A stretch of DNA of 64,000 bases. Origin: Toxonevra muliebris (taxonomy: Eukaryota; Arthropoda; Insecta; Diptera; Pallopteridae). A model generated the notes under the pieces. That model made no database searches. It had not been told where the DNA came from and worked only from the letters and a program-made list of their open reading frames with translations. Shown here piece after piece: positions 49,585 to 60,905 of this stretch. Location: assembly GCA_963691655.1 (NCBI GenBank), contig OY829326.1, forward strand, positions 12,016,878 through 12,080,877, read 5' to 3'. A program made the translations under genes and the position numbers. Within the stretch, counting starts at the first letter, position 1. Each line of letters begins with the position of its first letter.

Positions 49585-52500
49585 CATGAATATTTATATA
49601 TGCTCAATCAATATCCAATGTATCAGTGACCTTTAGCAAACAATTTTTACGCATAAATATTAACATGTTTTTAATTAAAACTCAACAGTTTCCATACTTT
49701 TTATTCTACTACTAGGTATAAAAATATAATAAAATATGTAATAAAAAAATGTCGCAACTTCATCAAAATATGAACGGAAAATTTAACAATACGCGCGCTT
49801 AATCACAAGTTAACTTTCACAATTTATACAAGCAAAAACAATAATAACAATACATAAACATAGGTATACATATGTATATAGTAATTACGCGCCTAAGGAC
49901 CATAATTACAATGTAAAAAAATAAGGGAAAAATGAAAACAAAAACATAAAAGTAAAAATACGGGCGCACAATGTAGAACAATAAAAGTGGAGAGTGTGTA
50001 AATCAAATGCGCTCATACCTTAGCATTTCATTTATTTCGTTTTTTTTTTTATTTATGAGCGTTGCTATTTGCATGGAAATGGCTTTTTATTGCTTTACAC
50101 AAAAAAAGTGACACAGCAATTGTGCTTATCTACGAAATGTGTGGCACAATAAAGAACAACAATTAGTGGAAACGCGCCAGCCAAATGACAGACCAATAGA
50201 CAAAAAGAAAAAGCCGTACCAGTGGACAAAGAGGGTCACTCGAAGTCTAAGTATATATATACAAGTGACTGTGCATGTGGATATAGATACAGATTCTTAT
50301 GAAGAAAAGAATATACGAGGAATAAAAAGCAAATTAAAATTTATTGCAAAAGTCTACTATATTTTTTGCCACAATTTCGCATCATATTTTTACTATTAAA
50401 GTCTATCTGTTTCAGCTTTATTCTATGCTTTTCGCACTACTATCGTAGTGACGAATAAAATATTCCTTTATAAGTATATCTAAATAAAATACATATGTGT
50501 TTGTATATGCTGTATATATGTATGTGTTCGTTTATATTTCAAGTGCAAAAAGCTTGCAGCTTTAACACGCACGCATGCCTACTTTAGCGCTAATGCCAAA
50601 AGTGTAGCATATTTTGTGGCGGCTGTGGGATATTGGCGGCGTTGGTAGTTAAATTAGTTTTAGCGGCATATTAATGCGTTACATTAAGATTTTTATTAAA
50701 GTATGTATGTATGTGAGAGCAGATTTCGTTTGAAATTCTATTCGCTTTGTTATATGTATGAAAACCAAAATTAATTGACTTTATTTATACATGTATGCAT
50801 GGATGTATGTATGTGTGTATGTGAATATGTGAAATGATTTCTTCTTAAAATATTCTTTGATATATGTATTTATTTCGGTTTATGTATGTATTTGGTTTAT
50901 ATAAGTATTTGGTTTATGGTCATATGTCATGGTCACGCAACAACCGCCACCACTACCACATATTTATGACTGCGAGTTTATGCTCTTTCTGTATGCCACA
51001 ATATTATAAGTAGTTATGCTGGTAATAAATTATTTTAATTTTCTTAATGATTTTCTTAAGGCATTTGAAACAATTTTATTGCCATATTTCTTTTTTTCTT
51101 CAAGTTTGTAGATGTGAAACTAGAGTTAAGTGAAAGTGACTCACTTCCGCTTACATATAATTTAGAATATTAAAAGATTAATTGGCAAAATTTGATTAGT
51201 GGTGAAGTTGGAGTAAATGAATAATAACAAAACAATTTATAATTTTTTAGAATTTTTGATCAGTGACAAATTTCCATCAGTGATCTTTTTGATAAAAATG
51301 TTGGCACAAACCACATGACTAAGTAGGTGAAAGCAAAGATCGGCTGGGGAAAAGAGTGGGGTGGAAAGAATGAGATCTGATAAATCACAAAATCTAGGCA
51401 ATCGTGAATGTTTCATGCGCAAATTGTTCCAAGTCGAAACGATAATATTGAGGAGCAAAATGTTAAATTAATCGAATGCCCAGTCAAAACAGTTAAAAAA
51501 ATTAAAATGCATTTAAATTTTTCGTCTAATTTGTTTTTTAATTTTTGAGTATGTATGGCCACATTTGCTTTTATTTTTACAAAAAACAAAAAACAAATGT
51601 ATCACCATAACTACAAGAAAAAATGAAACGGAAACGTTAAAATTCAATTCCTTTGTGCCATTTTAGTTGAAAAAATTCATCGGAATTTTCAAAACAATCT
51701 CTGAAAATGCTTCGATGCAGAAAATATTCAACTTCACACTCTTGAATCAAAGCTCTGAAGGCATCAACGAAGCCAACACGCCGACGTATATAGTTCCCTG
51801 CTGCTGATTTTAGCTCCTTCTTATTTCATTCTCTTTCTATCCTTTTTGATGCCCCAAAAAGCTCGTCATCATTTGCTTCAACGCTATGTTAAATAAGTGA
51901 ATGAAATCTTATAAAGCTTGGAGTTCCCAAAAACTCAGAGTTCATTCACATCACCCTATAAAATATTGCATCAATATTTACCACTGGATCTGAGGTGAGG
52001 TTCGATATGGTGGTGATGAAAAGACAAGCTCCCCATAGTGACGCCAACTTAATCTAAATGTTGTTTTGAATCATTTGCTTAAAAATATTATAAAATATTA
52101 CAAAGCATTTTCAGCTCATCAATGTCATTGTTTTACATATTGCTCAACTCAAATCCCTTTTGAAATAAACATATTTTTTCTTCTTTAAGTTTTTTATTAT
52201 TTTTGGAAAAACTGTCATTTTTGCTATTGCTTTTCAGCTTCTTTAACGTTTGGTTTGATAGCTCTTTATAACTTGGTAATAAAATTCAACCTTCAGGGAT
52301 TCTAAAATAAATTGTACAGCATTTTTTGTTTGATTAACTAATTTTTTTATGTGCTTTATAAGTAACTTCACCAAGTGAGAGTTTCACGATTGCTTTTTTT
52401 TAACTATATAGATATATAGGTGGATTTTGCAGTGTTTTGCATATTAAGATTTTTCTGTCACAAAATATTTTTCGCTGCTTTTAATTTTAATAAAATATTT

Positions 52501-53107
52501 TATTAATATTTTTGCCATACTGCAGCATAAAACTTAAGTACTTAGTTATACATTTTATGTGATATACAAGCACTAAAATACAATGACATTTTTGACAGCT
52601 TTTGTTTAAAATCTAGTGGGTTCTTTATATTTCATATTATCTCTAGTAAATGTATCAAATATTTATATGTGAATTTGACGATGGTTTATTGAAAGACAGT
52701 TTATTTTTTTTTGTGTGTTGCTGATATCTCATTATGCGGGTTATTATTTCGTTAAAGTGGTAAGAAATTTGCCTAAATGGTTGTTTGATTTTATTATTTT
52801 GAAATATGTATTTAAATTAATTTTACACCAACAAAAAATGCGTAAATTTCTCAACTAAAGTGAATGTAGTATCATAGTGGTTTGTTTACTCGACCGCTGA
52901 GTGTAAATTTCAAGCTCTAGTTCTACTTAGTGTCCGATTTGATTGAAATGCCTGTCCCATCAAAGCAAAACATTTGGGTGAATTTAATCAAAAATGTAAG
53001 TCCGCAAAGCTTAAATTAGTAGCTTTCAATGCAACGAACGAAAACTCAGCATGACTATTGGCCAATGTTAAAAGGAAATTCCAAAAAAGATGAATTATAG
53101 ATTTTCT
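49585..53107. other. Non-coding
   Basis: Simple repeats are the main features. The 86-codon plus frame at 50,139-50,399 is lysine-rich and has no family motif. Confidence 0.45.
50700..50890. repeat. ATGT-rich microsatellite cluster
   Basis: Several interrupted (GTAT)n and (TG)n runs lie at about 50,700-50,715 and 50,790-50,830. Similar short runs occur through the non-coding part of the window. Confidence 0.7.
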
Positions 53108-53455
53108 TTACTTAGGGCTTACACTAGAAAATGCTGTAATGACAATATCAGTACATATCCACTTTTTCAGTAATACGCTGTTATACTGTCACACTTTTTT
53201 ATTGTCTGAATCATTGTCACGAATTTTTTTAAGACAATGAAAGAGACAGAAGTTTGTTGTAAGCAGACAATAATTTGACGATTAAAATTAGAGCGGAGCG
53301 GGCAAATTGTTAGGAATAAAGTATCTGACTGGTATGATTTGTCATAATTATTGTCTGGACGCCTATGTCACATAGATAATTTTTCAGTTTTTTGGCAGTT
53401 AATTAATATTTTCAATTGTCATGACAGCATTGTCTAGTGTAATAGCAGCGTTAGA
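53108..53455. mobile_element. MITE-like element with 26-bp inverted repeats
   Basis: TACACTAGAAAATGCTGTAA then TGACAA at 53,120-53,145 pairs with the reverse complement of 53,416-53,441, matching at 24 of 26 positions. Weaker similarity may extend outwards. The interior, about 270 bp, is rich in ATTGTC/GACAAT motifs in both orientations and has no open frame. The exact ends and target duplication could not be fixed. Confidence 0.65.
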
Positions 53456-56436
53456 TTCTGCCAAAGTTTTCATTCCTTTCACATAAATAGTTAAAAAGCA
53501 GTGTATTGTAAACATTTCTTCGAATTATTATGTTTATTTGTAATTGAATCATTTGTGTAAAGTAATAACAAAAAAAAAAAAAAAATAATAATAATTTTCA
53601 TGGTTATAATTGAGTTTATGTTTTTATTTGTTGATTAATTTTTAACAGCTTTATGAACGTTGCTATTTGTCAAAATGTAACCGAAGGATACAAGATTGCA
53701 TTTTCAAATACATACAAGATTGCATTTCATATAAAAATGATGAAAGAAACTACCATAACTATTCTATGTACTTTGTTTTTGTCGAAAATTTTATTGCAAC
53801 TAGAAACGTAATCGTTTTGTTATGGATTGTCAAACTGTAATATATGAGAGCGTTTAGGCATGTTTGTGAGGTAGGTATTAACCTAAAAAAACTTTTTTGT
53901 TTCATTTTCCTATTGACTATTTTTTTTGTTTTAGAAAGTAGTACTTATCTTTCTTTATGGCAAAACAGTCATTAATTTAAAGTAAATACAACACTAGCAA
54001 ATAATTCTTAATATTTTTTTGTTTGAATTGCATAGGTCAATATCACAATACACGTATTGTTTGTTTATCAATGTGTTCATTAATCAAATAAAGGCTGAAA
54101 TTGTCAAGCATGTTTTTGTATTTCCTAAGGCAAGACTAAATAAATATAAAATTTCCACAAAAAGTTGGAAAGAGTCTTCTTAGCTAAAGCCAGCGGCAAA
54201 GGAATGTGGAATAACCCAAAGGGAAAAGAAAAGCATTTAAAAATTTCGTGTTTAATAATTTAAATATCCGCTTTCTCTAAATCGACTCCATCATCCTTTA
54301 GTAAAATTATAATACTAAAGCAATAGTTCGAATTTTTGGCTATGCATAAAATAAACTTCGAAAAAACTACAGCTTTACAGCATCATCACAGCATGCTTAT
54401 AAACATTTTGTATCCTTTTCTTTTCCGCCTCATGTTCCTGAGCGCATTGTTGGTTGGAAACATGCATCTACGAAAAATTGTAAGGAAACATGTTTATATG
54501 GCCATGTTTCTGTATTTGGGAACAAATATTTAAATATTAGTTATAGAAATACAAACAAAGAATATAGAAATGTTACATTCATCCAAATATATGAATAAAA
54601 ATATTACCCTTAATCGATATATCTATGATGTGTATGTATATAGTATATGATTGACGTATACAGTAGACGAATACAATAAATTGATCAATTAGCTTCACAA
54701 AAAAAAAAAAAACTAAAATTTAATAGTTAATTTAAATTATTCCTATGCATAAAATTAGTTTTATAGATTTTTTTTTTAAATTAAGGAAATATGAGTAGTT
54801 TTTCCTGCATCTGCGTCAAAACTAAGACTTTTTTGCATGGTTTGCGTAAGGTTGATATGCTTACTGGTTAATTTAATCAATATTGGCCTCCCCTAAGAAG
54901 CTTCACCAGTCACCTCTGCAATGTGTAAGCTGGCGCCAGTTAAGCTCTGTTGTACCAGGTCCTGGTCATTTGAAAACCTGACTACTTTGAAAGAAATTTG
55001 TCTTTATTACTAATATAGATACATTTGTCATTAGACTTTAAGCAACGTTGTATTAAATTAGATGTCTACTGTTTGATTATAATCATATAAATATATGTAG
55101 TAGCATATATTTATACAGATACGTTTTATAAACTATTATTAGTTTTATTGCTCAATGAGAACGTTGTTAGGTAGATTACCTTCCCCCCTTTTTTGATACT
55201 GAACAGATAATGTTCGTACTTAGTTGTCGTGATGGTGAAAGCTGCGTGTGTTCATTGTATGGTATTAATTTTGCTTGTCTATAGATTATCTATGCATTGA
55301 GTACATATTAATATCGATTTTATTTGTATTATTGTGTAGTAAAAATGTGTAGAAAAAATATGTTTCAAATGACTTTAAGAATTTATTTCATAAAATGTGT
55401 ACTCTTTTTAGTTTTACTTCTCTTTTTCAGTATTTTTTGCTAGTCATCATTTTATCTGCCACAAGTATAATTTAAACAAGAATCACGTTCTTCAATATTT
55501 TATAAATGATTTATAAATTGATGCTCAATCTTTATGAAAAATTTAACACTAACTTATACAAATAAAAAAGAAACACCATAACTGCGAACTACAAAATAGC
55601 GTAGTGAAATGTATAACAGAATGGCGGCGGCGGCATGTGTGTGTTTTTGTTTACACAGCGAGTGGTAATTTGTCTGCTGCTGCTCCTGTATTTCCATGTG
55701 TATGTAAATTTTTTTTTTTTGTATGAAAGTTCAATATCTGTTTGCATATTTTTAGGATGCTGAAATTGCAAATCAAGTAGAAAAGGCGCAACTTTTAGAT
55801 ATCTTTTTCCGCGCTTATAAGTTTATCAAATATAAGTATGATTTTGATTGAGAAAAACTGTTCCCAATTCATTGAGCATAGCACTGTCAGTGGCACAGTG
55901 ATGCTACTCCTCTCTATTCATAAGATCTAAATAAACTATTCGGAATTTGTAAAAATACCTTATTTCATTAAATCTTTAATCCGACACGGAACAACAATAG
56001 CAGCAGCAGAGATATTGAATTTTACTGCCTTTTTCTTTCATTTTTTGTTTGACGTTTTGGGTTTTCCTTTTTTGGTGCGTGATGTGATTTTAAATGTGTG
56101 CGAAAATATATTATATATAATTATATGTATGTATGTAATGATGTATTTATATAAATATACAAAATAAGAAAAGTAGTTTTGTTAATTTTGTATGTGAGAA
56201 AATATGATTTGTTTATTTTATTGATAAGCATCATCAACTTGAACGTTTGCACGTATTTTGCTAATGATACATAATTGCTCCAAATTAATTGTGAGAAGCA
56301 GAGAATGGAGTGTTATATCGATCAGTTTTACTTGTTTAGCTAATAAATTGTGAAATAAATATAAAAATTTTAAAGATACACGCTTGTAAAGAGTTTTTGC
56401 ACAAGACTGAAATCTCTTCAGGAATGTTATTTTATT
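53456..56436. other. Non-coding flank downstream of the receptor cluster
   Basis: AT-rich, with a poly(A)/(AAT) run at about 53,570-53,600. No third receptor copy or exon was found between here and 56,437. Confidence 0.5.
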
Positions 56437-56442
56437 TTATTC
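56432..56442 (-). terminator. Poly(A) signal overlapping the stop of Or63a copy A
   Basis: The minus strand runs directly from GAA-TAA into AATAAAATAAAA, giving two overlapping AATAAA hexamers at the stop codon. Used as a cleavage signal, it would give a 3' UTR of only about 20-40 nt. Copy B has no AATAAA immediately after its stop. Confidence 0.4.
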
Positions 56443-58310
56443 CGATATATTACGAAGTAGCAAAAAATATGAGCCACTCGTTCTAATCATCTGTAATGAA
56501 ATTGAATTTACTTAAAAAAAATCTGTATGAAAAAAATACAATATGTGAACTACAATTTACAATTTACTTACAGTCATTAGCGTTGGCATGGACATGGTTG
56601 AAAACCATGAGATCTCCATTCGAAAGGTGCGATTGGTGCGTAAAATCATCATACGTAAAAGTTTTTTAAATTCTTCAGTTTCATTATACCACAAACACGT
56701 ATACAAGGCCAAAGGAATCTCGTCCAACTATAAATAAAGCAAAAACTATGGCTACAAAACTAAAATATTTTCCAGGATCATCAACAAACCGCTTCGGTTA
56801 AACGAGCTCCATTATAACAATAAATGACAATTTCATATCCGGCTGCCATAATGTACATAACCATACGTAAGAATGTGATTTTGCTGGATTCCTGAAATAT
56901 GCCAAGATTTGTCTTGTATTTGGTTTTGTGTTAGAAAGATAAATATTAGTTTGTCGTTACCAAACCGATGCTCATTTGAAAGAGAACAATGCCCAAGACA
57001 ACCAAACTTAGCAGAAATTGTGATAGAATAACGTGTTTATAAATGCGATTCAGCTGTAATACATAGCTACAACATATTTGTAGAATGAGCATTATGTAAA
57101 TGAGTTTATATGCAAAAAAATTACAGCCATACTTCCATATTCTTTGATACTGATAAATACAACAGCGTAAATATTCGACACGTTGTTCTTTTGGTATCAA
57201 TTCCGTAGTGGAATATCTAATCATCATATTGAGCACGCGTGTCAAGCCAACGCCATGCATGCACAGGACTATGAACACACCATCAAAACTGAAAGCACCT
57301 GTGTTTTTTGTAATTTATTATAGAGTTGTTTAGATATTAAAGATTTAATAAAAGCACGAAGTACATGTTTTGATTACATAGCTCTTACCTATTCCTGCAA
57401 CATATACTGCGGCGCCACTTAAAAACATCTCTATGTGATAATAAGGAAAAGACATGCCCTTATCTTCGAATATGGGATAGATAACAGGAAATGCTAAATA
57501 CACACACACACACAAAAGTATTACAACAAAATTATATAACTTTGCTATAAAACTTACGCAACATAGGCACATAATTGGGCGTTTCTTTCAATTGATGATA
57601 GAGATTTACAAATAAGGCTCCAAAAAAGTAATTACTGATAATGGCAATACAACTGCAGAGATAATAAATTAATTGGCGACGTATATCTTTCCAAACATTT
57701 TCCATAATTTCATCGATTTCTTTTTTTAATTGCTCTTTTGCAGCAAAATCTACAAAGGAAAATTAATTACAGCAAGGATTTCGTATGCCGAATTGGTACA
57801 ATTGGTACCTTTATGAAAAATTTCAATCTTTTGCAAAATTGCATGTGTTTGTGCCTCATACAAAAGTTCATAGAATTTATGTTGTAGGAACAAGAAATAA
57901 ATTAATTTTATAACAGAAATTAATGTTTGAAATGCAGTACAAATTGTCTATGGGGGAAATATAATAAAAGTGAGATTTAAATTTATTTTGCATCTACATA
58001 TACCTAATCTACATACCTCTGCCATTTTCGGCACATTATTAATGTATCTGATAAATAAGCTCCAATGTGCATACATCGATAGTAAACTAGCCACGTTTAG
58101 AAGTACATTAATGCTAGTTAAATACAAGTTAAAGTTAATTTATTGGTAACATTATTAAGTGTATTCCATATGTTTTTACATTTTCAATGAATCCTTGAAA
58201 CAAGTTGGTGATGATAAGTTAACACCCAGAAAATACGATGATCTTATTAATTCTTTAATACGATTATAATTTTGTTTCTTCACCAATTTTGCCTCTTCTT
58301 GGGATAACAT
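56437..58310 (-). CDS. Or63a: Odorant receptor, Or63a type, copy A (10 exons, 415 aa, complete)
   Basis: Insect seven-transmembrane odorant receptor (7tm_6 family). It is expected to pair with Orco as an odour-gated cation channel in sensory dendrites. Exons on the minus strand, in coding order: 58310-58180, 58113-58017, 57947-57809, 57749-57558, 57493-57389, 57298-57133, 57066-56961, 56891-56790, 56727-56572, 56490-56437. All nine introns (59-90 bp) are GT-AG, phases match throughout, and the sum is 1,248 nt, usual for the family. Start MLSQEEAKLV is followed by NYNRIKELIR. Family marks are HWSLFI, PYYHIEMF, SFDGVFIVLCMHG, RVEYLRCCIY, LSQFLLSLVVLG, YNGARL and the C-terminal TMIRTSGSYFLLLRN. 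I recognise the Drosophila Or63a pattern from memory; in D. melanogaster that receptor is known from larval olfaction. The stop overlaps an AATAAA. No disabling change was seen, so it looks functional. The Or63a assignment is recognition by eye, not a search result. Confidence 0.93.
57498..57513. repeat. CA/GT microsatellite in intron 4 of Or63a copy A
   Basis: About eight CA units lie within the 64-bp intron. On the coding strand this is a GT run ending a few bases before the TATTTAG acceptor of exon 5. Copy B has no such run in its intron 4. Confidence 0.85.
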
Positions 58311-59482
58311 TTCGGTTTCACTACTAAACAAATAGTAATGTGCGGAGGAATAACTTTAACTCAACTGTGTAGTTACTACATTTGAATGCCTATTTATCAT
58401 CTTTTTAGTAACACTTACATACATATGAGGTAGGGATTAACCATTATGTGACCAGAATTCTCAGTCTTAAAATAGTTCTTGAAATTAAGTCTTTAAAAGA
58501 ACATGACTTTAATAGGTTCAGGCAGAATAATTGTTGAATATCTGATCAATTTTTTTTTTTCAAAATTTCAACAAAGAGTTTCTTATCTTTTGTGTGTATG
58601 TATATATGTTCATGTTTCCATTACTTCTGTATATTGTTTTTCATTATTTTTTAGGGGTCCAGCTGTCAAAACCAACATAATAAACCATTAAAAATTAATA
58701 AGAAAAACGACTGATCTCAATTTATTTTTTGAAATAGTCTAGCAAATTACATTTCACATAGTTTTTTACAAAGATATGAAGGTCTAGAAATGGACCAGCT
58801 ATAATTAGGAAACTTTAATTAACATAGTCATAGTCTTTTCAATTTCACATAAATTGCTCATAAATTTCAAACTTGTCTAAAAGCTGTAACCATTTAACAC
58901 TTAACAACTACTTAGTGGTTAAAAGCTTAAGCGTTAAGCATAATTAAAGTTGCATATAATAATTACTTTATTTAAAGTTTTCAAAACGAAAACGTAATAG
59001 TATAAAACTTTTACAAAAAGTTTTAAAACTAGTTTGCATGTTTGATAATAGTTCAATTCTTTTTAAGTATAAACTCTGGTCAAGTTTCAGTCAAATAAAT
59101 ATTTTATGTACATAACACATTGGTCAAATACTTTAATTGGTGTCAAATTGGTGTTACACTAAATTACTTTATTTTTATAAAATCATATTATGTACAGGGT
59201 GGCTGTATTGAAGTAATAAAAATTTTATATTGTGAACACATCTCCTCCATATCTAATCACCAATCGATAGTTTATCTTTTCCAGAGATCTTTCAAAAGTA
59301 AACTTAAATTTCACACAGCCTTATGGTTTGAAGTGTAAGGACAAAAATCATTTGGCTATAGGAGACAAATTCTGTTTTCTTTAGTTAATTGACACTATTA
59401 TATTTCCATTATTTTCTGTTTTAGCAGTCAATTAAATAGTAGCTCATATTGATATAATTTGAGATGCTGTTGATTTACATAC
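58311..59482. other. Intergenic, downstream of the unknown gene and upstream of Or63a copy A
   Basis: AT-rich with no long open frame. A TACAGGGTGG motif near 59,193, resembling the ends of Tc1-type elements, stands alone without a visible partner. The promoter of copy A should lie in the first few hundred bases next to 58,310, but no strong TATA or initiator was seen. Confidence 0.5.
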
Positions 59483-59910
59483 CTTCCGAAACAATTGGAA
59501 CGACAACCCATTTCAGTTGATTCTTCTTGTGTATTAGAATTACTAATTGAAATGAAAGTAACAAACCGATTGTATTCCTCATAAATTTTAGGATATCGTC
59601 TTGTAATTTTCAATACCTGGGCTTCAAACCATCGTAATTTTGAATTCAGTTCTGGATGTCCTGACACACGCTAAAGATTGGAATAGGTTTGGAACCAAAA
59701 TCGTCTTCAGGTCGTTCTACTTTGCTTTCCAATTTAAGGCATACATTTAATTTCATTCAAATATTAATAAGTTTTTTTCTCATATGATTTAATTAACTAT
59801 TTCTATTTGGTTAAAATTTACCCCATGTATTTCTGTTACTTCCTATGGCCAAATCATTCCATTTAGGGTAAGTTTCGATCCCAAAAGAAAACGGCTTCTT
59901 CAATATTCTT
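59483..59910 (-). CDS. Partial unrecognised gene or pseudogene between the two receptors (two in-phase exons)
   Basis: Two exon-like segments on the minus strand join cleanly. Segment 1 (59910-59822) follows a CTAG acceptor, encodes KKPFSFGIETYPKWNDLAIG then SNRNTW, and ends at G|GTAAAT. Segment 2 (59660-59483) follows TGTCAG| and begins by completing a glycine codon, then HPELNSKLRWFEAQVLK, TRRYPKIYEEYNRF and a Ser/Thr/Glu-rich stretch with MGCRSNCFG. It ends at AG|GTATGT. The join is phase 1 and the combined frame stays open for about 88 codons. Further coding-like stretches lie upstream on the same strand (about 60,040-60,130 and 60,390-60,520), and a possible short last exon lies near 59,320-59,360, but I could not chain them. 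I recognise no domain and see no receptor similarity. It could be a real small gene, a decayed one, or an element-derived fragment. Confidence 0.4.
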
Positions 59911-60905
59911 CTAGTTTGAAATAATTAATTTTTTTTTAGTATTCCTATCTAAATCTCCATAAACTACTTAAAAAAAAAACATTATTCATAATTTCTTCGG
60001 AACAATTTGCAATTGCTACAAAAACTTATTCATGTTTTTATTGATAAAAGTGGATGGATTTTTCTTTGGTTCATATTTTCTACTTAGTATTTTTAAAACA
60101 AACTTTCTATTTGGATTATATGGAATAAAAAGTTTTATGATTGGACATCAAGTGATTCTTTAACAAATATATAAAAACCTTCTAGCGACGTAACTTTATG
60201 AAGTATATCAACTGTTGGCAAAATGAACAATTTCTCTTAGCCAATTCACCCAAATAAAATAAGAAATTTCTCTTAACATCAGACAAAGATCCACCTCTTA
60301 CTCACTTATTTAGGATACGATGCAAGGCTCTGACTTATGCAAGTAGAAAAGACTCAAAAACAAATAATTCATTATCGATGCTAGCATCCTGCATTTGTTC
60401 GACTCAAGTGCATGGAAAATATAAAAGATCTCGTAGGAATTTCTTTGGAAGCAGCTTTGTTCTGTAAGGAGCACTCAATGTATTGGTGCAATTGTAAATA
60501 TTCTTGTCGCTTGGATATTCCAAATAAAATCAATACCAATTATTTACTGTAAAGTAACAAAAGTTTGTCCAATTTAAAAAATGAAAACATTAAGAAAATA
60601 CTGCAGCATCATGAAAAATTTTTAGTTTTGCATCCATGAATATTTTAATATTGAATCAGTCACCCTATAAATAACTCAACTGAATAAAATAATATATTGG
60701 AATATATTTGATAGGTTATTTATTAAAATTGGAATATGTAATGCCACACATTTTCTTTGTTATTGGCTTTGTGTAAATGTAGTTAAATTTAACTTAATAT
60801 TGCAATTAAACCAAATATTCATAGAGTTTCTTACAATTTTTCATATAATGTAAATAAGAATAACAAAACGTAAGTGTAACCTAAGCATATATTAAATACT
60901 TAAAT
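59911..60905. other. Spacer between the unknown gene and Or63a copy B, with weak coding-like patches
   Basis: Minus-strand patches look more coding-like than their surroundings. About 60,040-60,130 gives a frame with YNPNRKFVLKILSRKYEPKK. About 60,390-60,520 gives a frame with EYLQLHQYIECSLQNKAASK. Each ends at a stop or has no clean splice site that I could pair. They may be further exons of the unknown gene or its decayed remains. The rest is AT-rich. Confidence 0.3.

Noticed and set aside
56946..57278. A single 110-codon exon of the receptor
   Set aside because: The frame reads through a 66-bp intron and past the exon 7 donor. Comparison with copy B shows two exons (57,298-57,133 and 57,066-56,961).
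59190..59215. Tc1-like element end TACAGGGTGG
   Set aside because: No matching inverted partner or transposase nearby; a single 10-bp motif is not enough.
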